Made by a program: the position numbers and the translations under genes
Assembly (NCBI GenBank): GCA_014377915.1
Contig: JACMOT010000150.1
Span: forward strand, 1 to 12,202
Source of the DNA: Tardiphaga sp.
GTDB lineage: Bacteria > Pseudomonadota > Alphaproteobacteria > Rhizobiales > Xanthobacteraceae
DNA length: 12,202 nucleotides
Reading direction: 5' to 3'
Notes under the pieces: model-generated
The model's database searches: none
What the model saw: the letters and a program-made list of their open reading frames with translations, nothing else
What the model was told of the DNA's origin: nothing
In this document: in pieces, positions 7,703 through 12,202 of the stretch
Position numbering within the stretch: position 1 is the first letter of the stretch
How the letters are laid out: each line of letters starts with the position of its first letter

Positions 7703-8497
7703 TCACAGCATGCCCCACCCGCCATCGACTGGCAGGTCGAGGCCGGTGATCTGGCGCGACACGTCGGAGGCCAGAAACAGGCAGGCATTGGCAACATCGG
7801 CATCGACCGTGACGCGCTTGAGCGCGTAGTCGGCGGCGTGGCGCTCGGCGGCTTCCTCCTCGGAGATGCCGAGCTTCAGCGCCATGTCGCGGCACACCTT
7901 GTCGCGGAAGCGCGGGCCGTCCACCATGCCGGGCGCGACGCAATTGACGTTGATGTTGTGCTGGCCGACTTCCAGCGCGAAGCTCTTGGTGATGCCGCGC
8001 AGGCCCCATTTGGAGGCCGAATAGGCGACGCGTCCGGCGCGGCCGCGCATGCCGAAGGTGCCGCCGACATTGACCACCTTGCCGTAGCGCTGCGCGATCA
8101 TGGTCGGCAGCGCCGCGCGCATGGTGTGGAAGCAGCCGTTCATGTTGAGGGTGACGATCTCGTCGAATTCCTCCGGCGTGGTCTGCACGCCGGTCTTGCC
8201 GATCGGCCCGGAGCCGCCGGCAACATTGACGAGAATATCGATGCGGCCGCCGAAGGCGGATCGGGTGGCCTCGGCGGCAGCTTCGCACTGGCTTGACTGG
8301 GTGAGGTCGCAGGGGATCACGATCGCCTGACCGCCCGCGGCCTTCACTTCGTCGGCAACCGGCTGGATGGCCGCGGTATCGCGGCCGAGCAGCGCCAGCC
8401 TGCAGCCCTCGGCGGCAAAGGCATGGGTGATCGAGGCGCCCATGCCTTTGGCCGGGCCGGTGATCATCACTACGCGGTTGTCGAGGGAGAGTTTCAT
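7703..8497 (-). CDS. Short-chain dehydrogenase/reductase family protein lacking the usual catalytic serine
   Basis: The protein has 264 residues, the classical SDR length. The N-terminal cofactor loop is TGPAKGMG (13-20), with NVAG (91-94) in place of NNAG. The catalytic pair is Y159 and K163 in AYSASKWGL, and the PGMVDGPR segment and C-terminal LPVDGGW are standard. Thirteen residues before the Tyr, where classical SDRs have the catalytic Ser (ISS motif), this protein reads NVGGTFG, so G146 replaces Ser. T147 is next to it and might substitute. The start at 8497 gives the normal N-terminus, though its ribosome binding site is weak. It lies 14 bases before the cyclic amidohydrolase gene. A redox step on the imported compound or a product is inferred; the reaction is unknown. 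Confidence 0.9.
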   Translation of the reverse strand: MKLSLDNRVVMITGPAKGMGASITHAFAAEGCRLALLGRDTAAIQPVADEVKAAGGQAIVIPCDLTQSSQCEAAAEATRSAFGGRIDILVNVAGGSGPIGKTGVQTTPEEFDEIVTLNMNGCFHTMRAALPTMIAQRYGKVVNVGGTFGMRGRAGRVAYSASKWGLRGITKSFALEVGQHNINVNCVAPGMVDGPRFRDKVCRDMALKLGISEEEAAERHAADYALKRVTVDADVANACLFLASDVSRQITGLDLPVDGGWGML

Positions 8498-8556
8498 GGG
8501 AAGTCTTTCGTTAATTCGCCGACCAACAAAGTCAGCCTCGCGGTTCGACCTCTCCA

Positions 8557-8645
8557 CGTCATTGCGAGGAGCGAAGCGACGCGGCAATCCAGAGCCACGA
8601 GCGAAGGACTGGATTGCTTGGTCGCAAGGGCTCCTCGCAATGACG
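8557..8645. repeat. Long intergenic palindromic repeat (REP-like) inside the gene block
   Basis: The 16-base arm CGTCATTGCGAGGAGC at 8557-8572 is the exact reverse complement of 8630-8645. A second perfect 9-base pair lies inside it (GCAATCCAG at 8584-8592, CTGGATTGC at 8609-8617), flanked by GCGAC/GTCGC (8576-8580 and 8621-8625). The whole can fold into a stem of about 89 bases with interior bulges on either strand. From memory, intergenic palindromes of this form are abundant in Bradyrhizobium and Rhodopseudomonas genomes. It fills most of the gap 8498-8682 between the first binding-protein gene and the SDR gene. There is no T run after the stem, so it is not a standard terminator. It may protect the upstream mRNA from 3' degradation, which would favour excess binding protein. 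Confidence 0.9.
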
Positions 8646-8682
8646 AGGAGGGGCCGGTGGACGTGAAGCAGAATGCCTCGCC

Positions 8683-9735
8683 TTACATCGCCGCCTTGAC
8701 GACGGTCGGGCGGTCGGCGAGCGGCGGCATGAAGCTGCGATCGAAGATCTCCTTCACGGCCGGCGTCCGCGGCAGATCCTTGGCGCTGACCATGATGTCG
8801 ATCGACTTGGCCAGGCGCGCTTCGTCGATGTCGCCGAGGCCGATCTTCGCCACTTCGGGATGGCCCATGTCGTCGATCAGCGTCGCCTCGAAGCGGGCCA
8901 GTTCGAGATCCAGCTTGATCAGCGGCTCGCGCTTGGCGACCGACGCGACCGCGGCCTTGGGATCGGCCATGGCATCCTTCACGCCACGGTTCAGCGCCTT
9001 CAGAAAGCCCTTCACCGCCTCGGGCTTTTCCTTGACCAGCTTGTGCGACACGATGATGGCGTTGGAATACAGGTCCATGCCGTAGTCGCCGAAGCGGATC
9101 AGGCGCAACTGCTTGTCGGCGTCGATGCCAATGCCCCGGGCGGCGAAGCGGATGGTCGTGACATAGCCGAACACGCCGTCGACCTGGCCCTGCATCAGCA
9201 TCTGCTCGCGCAGGTTCGGCTGCATGTTGGTGATCTCGACCTTGCCGCAGTCGGTCTTGGTGATCGAGCACAGCGCCGGAAACAGCTTCAGCGCGCCGTC
9301 ATTGGCGGCGCCGCCGAGCTTCTTGCCCGGCAGATCGGCGGGAGTCTTGATCGGGCTGTCCATCTTGACGGCGATGGCGAAGGGCGGGCGGTTATACAGC
9401 GAGAACACCGCGACCGGGGCATCCTCGGGCTTTTTCGCGGTATATTCGATCAGCGCATTGATGTCGCCGAAGCCCATGTCATAGGCGCCGTTGGCGACCA
9501 CCGGCACCGCGGCGCCGGATCCATTGCCCTGGTCGAAGGAGACGTCGAGCCCCTCCTGCTTGAAGTAGCCGCGATCCTCGGCGAGGAAGAACATGCCCTG
9601 CTCGCCCTCATACTTCCAGTTCAGGATGACCTTGATCTTGGTATCGGCCGCGTGCGCCGCGGCGACCGGCCCGGCGGTGACCAGAAGCCCGAGCGCGAGG
9701 CTGCGCAGACTGCGAATGGCGTGACGTGCAATCAT
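8683..9735 (-). CDS. ABC transporter substrate-binding protein, NMT1/THI5-like (first gene of block)
   Basis: The protein has 350 residues with a signal peptide (positively charged MIARHAIRSLRS, hydrophobic core, cleavage likely after AAHAA, residue 30). The mature part begins DTKIKVILNWKYEGEQGMFF, then RGYFKQEGLDV and AYDMGFGDINA (84-94). It is a paralogue of the protein at 2046-3083, with shared GFGDINA, EQMLMQGQVD-like, YSN and KEKPEAVKG segments. It differs at the start of the binding domain, with QGMFF replacing APYYW, and has two cysteines (C156, C163) absent from the other copy, possibly a disulfide. Three in-frame ATGs lie close together (9780, 9744, 9735). The AGGA at 9744-9747 is 8 bases before the one at 9735 but overlaps the one at 9744, so 9735 is chosen. 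It is divergent from the LysR gene and leads the block. Confidence 0.92.
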   Translation of the reverse strand: MIARHAIRSLRSLALGLLVTAGPVAAAHAADTKIKVILNWKYEGEQGMFFLAEDRGYFKQEGLDVSFDQGNGSGAAVPVVANGAYDMGFGDINALIEYTAKKPEDAPVAVFSLYNRPPFAIAVKMDSPIKTPADLPGKKLGGAANDGALKLFPALCSITKTDCGKVEITNMQPNLREQMLMQGQVDGVFGYVTTIRFAARGIGIDADKQLRLIRFGDYGMDLYSNAIIVSHKLVKEKPEAVKGFLKALNRGVKDAMADPKAAVASVAKREPLIKLDLELARFEATLIDDMGHPEVAKIGLGDIDEARLAKSIDIMVSAKDLPRTPAVKEIFDRSFMPPLADRPTVVKAAM

Positions 9736-9890
9736 CGATGTCATCCTGTTGGAGCTGGATACGGTTTTCGATCTGCCCACGCCGGACAGACCGCGCTGGC
9801 CAAACGCTAGCCCTATCGAGTGACCTTATCTGCTGCTATGTTCTGCCCGGAGCGATGCCAAAAAGGCTTCACTCGGACGGACAGGAAGCG
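9736..9890. promoter_or_regulatory. Divergent promoter/operator region between LysR gene and transport-hydrolase block
   Basis: This 155-base gap must hold the promoters of both divergent units. LysR regulators usually bind such regions at T-N11-A dyads. Two candidates are visible. One is TCTGCCCACGCCGGACAGA at 9772-9790, an inverted repeat with 6 of 7 arm positions matching. The other is TGGCCAAACGCTA at 9797-9809, which fits T-N11-A exactly but has an imperfect dyad. Both lie between the two start codons, with the first about 37 bases upstream of the binding-protein ATG. No confident -35/-10 pair was found in either direction. The operator calls are inference. Confidence 0.35.
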
Positions 9891-10799
9891 ATGCGGCATC
9901 TGAAACTGCTGAGCCATGTGGTCGAGGTTGCGCGGTCGGGCTCGATCCGCAAGGCGGCCGAGCGGCTCAACCTGACGCCGTCAGCCATGAACCGCCGGAT
10001 CCAGGACCTGGAGGCCGAAATCGGCACGCCGTTGTTCGAGCGCCGGCCGCGCGGGGTCAAGCTGACCACCGCGGGCGAGATGTTCGTGCGCTATGCCCGC
10101 AGCCAGATCGCCGACGCGGAACGCATGAAGTCGCAGGTCGAGGACCTGCGCGGTCTGCGGCGCGGCCCGATCCAGATCGCCTGCAGCCAGGCGCTGGCAT
10201 TCGATTTCCTGGCGTCGCGGATCGCGACCTTCCAGAAGGCGCACTCCAAGGTGGTGTTCGACCTCAAGGTGATGGATCACGAGCGCGCGCTGGCCGCGCT
10301 CGCCGCCTATGAGGTCGATCTGGCGCTGGTCTATCGCCCGGCGATCTGGCCCACCTTGCGGGTGATTGCCAGCATCCCGCAGCGGCTGGTGGTGATCACG
10401 CGGGCCGATCACCCGCTGGCTGCGAAGAAGACGGTTCGGTTGTCGGAATGCGCGGACTATCCGGCCGCTTTGCCGGACCGCACCTTGAGCGGTCGCCAGG
10501 TGCTCGACGAGGTCGCTACCCGACGTGAACTGCGCCTCAATATGCTGGCGGAGTCCAATTCGTTCGAAATGCTGCGCGGGCTGGTGTCCCGCGGCAACAT
10601 GATCTCGTTCCAGATCGAGATCGGCGCGCCTTCCGGCGACCTCGGCATGGGCCTGGTCGGTCGCCCGATCGATACCAGGGATATCCCCACCGCCGATCTG
10701 GTGCTGTGCCAGTTGCGCGGACGCAGCCTGTCGGTCGCCGCGGCCACCTTTGCCGAGATCCTGGCGAAGGGCATGCGAAGCCTCGAACCCGCCGCCTGA
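9891..10799 (+). CDS. LysR-family transcriptional regulator
   Basis: The protein has 302 residues, the standard LTTR length. The N-terminal winged helix-turn-helix is clear: LSHVVEVARSGSIRKAAERL, then NLTPSAMNRRIQDLEAEIG and PLFERRPRGVKLTTAGE (residues 7-63). A linker helix (RYARSQIADAERMKSQVEDL) leads to a periplasmic-binding-like effector domain from about residue 92 (GPIQIACSQ). ATG 9891 is preferred because it places the HTH at the usual distance from the N-terminus and has AGGAAG just upstream. An in-frame ATG at 9855 would add 12 residues and has GGAG too close. Divergent orientation next to the binding-protein gene suggests that it controls the block in response to the transported compound or a metabolite. 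It probably also autoregulates. Confidence 0.93.
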   Translation: MRHLKLLSHVVEVARSGSIRKAAERLNLTPSAMNRRIQDLEAEIGTPLFERRPRGVKLTTAGEMFVRYARSQIADAERMKSQVEDLRGLRRGPIQIACSQALAFDFLASRIATFQKAHSKVVFDLKVMDHERALAALAAYEVDLALVYRPAIWPTLRVIASIPQRLVVITRADHPLAAKKTVRLSECADYPAALPDRTLSGRQVLDEVATRRELRLNMLAESNSFEMLRGLVSRGNMISFQIEIGAPSGDLGMGLVGRPIDTRDIPTADLVLCQLRGRSLSVAAATFAEILAKGMRSLEPAA

Positions 10800-10941
10800 C
10801 CCGTCCCGTCCTTATGGGATTCCTATAAGTTCGGCCTCAGCCTCATCTCGAAAACCTACGTCCTGAGTGGCACCTGATCGTTCATCACGGGCGAGCAGCG
10901 GCCTTGCATTGTGCCGCCGCCCACAGCGCTCAGGAGTTCTC
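10800..10941. promoter_or_regulatory. Region upstream of the kdp genes with a 19-base near-palindrome
   Basis: This 142-base gap follows the LysR stop and precedes the first kdp-linked gene. It contains CTTATGGGATTCCTATAAG at 10811-10829, whose 9-base arms match at 8 of 9 positions around a central T. It is AT-richer than its surroundings, so it could be a dimeric regulator site or part of a promoter (TATAAG resembles a -10 box, but no good -35 is placed 17 bases before it). kdp operons are commonly controlled by KdpDE, but no KdpE consensus is recognised here. A clear ribosome binding site, AGGAG at 10932-10936, sits 5 bases before the ATG at 10942. No intrinsic terminator for the LysR gene was seen. 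Confidence 0.35.
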
Positions 10942-11025
10942 ATGCTGGACATTCTTATGCTGGCCCTCGGTCTGGGCTTCTTCGCTCTCGCGGCGGGCTA
11001 CGCCTATGCCTGCGAACGGCTGTGA
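10942..11025 (+). CDS. 27-residue single-helix membrane peptide at the head of the kdp operon
   Basis: A small frame begins MLDILMLALG and ends YAYACERL before TGA, giving 27 residues. It is preceded by a strong AGGAG 5 bases before the ATG and is followed 10 bases later by kdpF. The sequence is almost entirely hydrophobic with a FFALAAGYAYA core, consistent with one membrane helix and a short charged C-terminal tail (CERL). It is not KdpF, which is the next gene. From memory, similar tiny proteins ending in a Cys-Asp/Glu-Arg-Leu tail occur before kdpF in other bacteria, usually unnamed. A structural or regulatory accessory role in the Kdp complex is an inference from position and topology. 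Confidence 0.7.
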   Translation: MLDILMLALGLGFFALAAGYAYACERL

Positions 11026-11035
11026 GGGTCGCACC

Positions 11036-11125
11036 ATGATGTTTGATTACACCCTCGCCGGCATCGTGTCCGCCGGACTGCTGATTTACCTGACCTATGC
11101 GCTGCTGCGCCCCGAACGATTCTGA
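11036..11125 (+). CDS. kdpF: KdpF, small subunit of the K+-transporting ATPase
   Basis: This 29-residue protein has one membrane helix and the typical KdpF ending: the [15 protein letters not shown] segment resembles the conserved L-x-Y-L-x-x-ALL-x-PE-x-F pattern. In E. coli, KdpF is a small membrane subunit that stabilises the KdpFABC complex. Two adjacent ATG codons (11036 and 11039) are possible starts; GAGGG lies upstream of both, and the first is chosen. The gene sits 13 bases before kdpA, the standard order. Confidence 0.9.
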   Translation: MMFDYTLAGIVSAGLLIYLTYALLRPERF

Positions 11126-11138
11126 AAGGTCCGTTCCG

Positions 11139-12202
11139 ATGACTACGATTGGCTGGATACAGATTCTTCTCTACTGCGCGATCGTCGCCGCGCTCGTAAA
11201 GCCGCTGGGCTGGTACATGACGCGGGTGTTCGCAGGCGAGCGTACCCTGCTGTCGCCGCTGTTGCGCCCGGTGGAAAGCGGGCTGTACTGGATCGCCGGC
11301 GTCAACGAGAAGCGCGAGCAGCATTGGCTGACCTATACGGTGGCGATGTTGTTGTTCCATATCGCCGGCTTCCTGACGCTCTATGGCATATTGCGGCTGC
11401 AGGCGGTCCTGCCGTTCAATCCCGCCGGCCAGTCCGCGGTGGCCGAAGACCTGTCCTTCAACACCGCCATCAGCTTTCTGACCAATACCAACTGGCAGAA
11501 CTACGGCGGTGAGAGCACCATGTCGTATCTGACCCAGATGCTCGGCCTGACCACGCACAACTTCCTGTCGGCCGCGGCGGGCATCGCGCTCGCTGTTGCC
11601 TTGATCCGCGGCTTTGCGCGCTCGTCGATGCGCACCATCGGCAATTTCTGGGTCGATACGACCCGCTGCGTCCTCTACGTGTTGCTGCCGCTGTGCGTCG
11701 TCTACACACTGTTCCTGGTATGGCAGGGCATCCCGCAAACGCTGGGCGCTTACGTCGATGCGACGACGCTCGAAGGGGCAAAACAGACCATCGCGGTCGG
11801 TCCGGTGGCGTCGCAGGTGGCGATCAAGATGCTCGGCACCAATGGCGGCGGTTTCTTCAACGCCAATGCCGCGCATCCGTTCGAGAACCCGACGGCGCTG
11901 TCGAACTTCATCCAGATGATCTCGATCTTTGCGCTCGGCGCCGGCCTCACCAACGTGTTCGGTCGCATGGTCGGCAACCAGAAACAGGGCTGGGCGATTC
12001 TCGCGGTGATGGGCGTGCTGTTCATCGCCGGCGTCGCCATCACTTATGGCGCGGAAGCCTCGGGCACCACGGGCCTCGCGGATCTCGGCCTCACCGGCGG
12101 CAACATGGAAGGCAAGGAACTGCGCTTCGGCATCGTCGCCTCCAGCCTGTTCGCGGTGATCACCACCGCGGCATCGTGCGGCGCGGTCAATGCCATGCAT
12201 GA
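11139..12202 (+). CDS. kdpA: KdpA, potassium-binding subunit of the K+-transporting ATPase, N-terminal part
   Basis: The first 354 residues are present and the frame is open to the window edge; full-length KdpA is usually about 560-600 residues. KdpA is the inner-membrane channel-like subunit that selects and passes K+ in the KdpFABC P-type ATPase. Three of its four selectivity-filter segments are visible: [14 protein letters not shown] (112-125), [20 protein letters not shown] (231-250) and [13 protein letters not shown] (342-354). Many hydrophobic helices alternate with these, for example around 5-25, 66-88 and 285-305. AAAGG lies 9 bases before the ATG. kdpB, kdpC and probably kdpDE would be expected to the right. 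Confidence 0.97.
   Translation, partial: MTTIGWIQILLYCAIVAALVKPLGWYMTRVFAGERTLLSPLLRPVESGLYWIAGVNEKREQHWLTYTVAMLLFHIAGFLTLYGILRLQAVLPFNPAGQSAVAEDLSFNTAISFLTNTNWQNYGGESTMSYLTQMLGLTTHNFLSAAAGIALAVALIRGFARSSMRTIGNFWVDTTRCVLYVLLPLCVVYTLFLVWQGIPQTLGAYVDATTLEGAKQTIAVGPVASQVAIKMLGTNGGGFFNANAAHPFENPTALSNFIQMISIFALGAGLTNVFGRMVGNQKQGWAILAVMGVLFIAGVAITYGAEASGTTGLADLGLTGGNMEGKELRFGIVASSLFAVITTAASCGAVNAMH

Noticed and set aside
6267..8288. Apparent 673-residue protein formed by extending the cyclic amidohydrolase frame upstream.
   Set aside because: The added N-terminal part is a shifted-frame reading of the SDR gene, rich in Arg/His without domain sense. ATG 7688 with GGAG upstream gives a complete family-length enzyme.
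8423..9085. Plus-strand open frame of 220 codons reading through the palindromic repeat and against the first binding-protein gene.
   Set aside because: Its central part is only a translation of the repeat and the rest is antisense to a well-supported gene; there is no domain or ribosome binding site.
7703..9271. Apparent 522-residue SDR with a long N-terminal extension across the repeat into the binding-protein gene.
   Set aside because: The extension is an out-of-frame reading of the binding protein plus the repeat; the SDR fold begins at MKLSLDNR.
11004..12200. Minus-strand open frame of 398 codons opposite kdpF and kdpA.
   Set aside because: It is a GC-bias shadow of kdpA, whose coding strand carries clear family motifs.

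Overview
The window looks like chromosomal DNA of a GC-rich alphaproteobacterium, most likely of the Bradyrhizobium/Rhodopseudomonas group. This is inferred from the base composition, the codon use and an intergenic palindromic repeat of a type I associate with that group (8557-8645). No rRNA, tRNA, CRISPR array, transposase or phage gene was seen.

The left four fifths (598-9735, all minus strand) is one tightly packed gene block. In transcription order it holds: an NMT1/THI5-like periplasmic binding protein (9735-8683), a short-chain dehydrogenase-like protein (8497-7703), a dihydroorotase-type cyclic amidohydrolase (7688-6267), an ABC ATPase (6263-5424), its permease (5427-4648), an acetamidase/formamidase-family protein (4638-3688), a LOG-type nucleotide phosphoribohydrolase (3691-3107), a second NMT1/THI5-like binding protein (3083-2046), and a TRZ/ATZ-type metal-dependent amidohydrolase (2046-598). 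Most junctions are 1-4 base overlaps or gaps under 25 bases, so co-transcription is likely. A LysR-type regulator (9891-10799) is divergent from the first gene and is the obvious candidate regulator. Further down the minus strand, after a 210-base gap, the N-terminal part of a peptide-type (family 5) binding protein runs off the left edge.

Read together, the block suggests import of a small N-containing compound through an SsuABC/ThiXYZ-like transporter fed by two paralogous binding proteins. Several C-N hydrolases (ring-opening cyclic amidohydrolase, aminohydrolase/deaminase-like enzyme, amidase) and an N-glycosidase would then process it. A pyrimidine- or purine-related heterocycle, a cyclic ureide/hydantoin or a nucleotide-like molecule would fit, but the substrate cannot be read from the sequence. 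I do not recognise the cluster as a named pathway, and it is the best candidate here for an undescribed system.

The right end (10942-12202, plus strand) is the start of a kdp high-affinity potassium-uptake operon: an unnamed 27-residue membrane peptide gene, kdpF, and kdpA, which is cut by the window edge. The four gaps (388-597, 8498-8682, 9736-9890, 10800-10941) are all under 300 bases. They hold respectively only weak hairpins, the palindromic repeat, the divergent promoter region, and the kdp upstream region with a 19-base near-palindrome.
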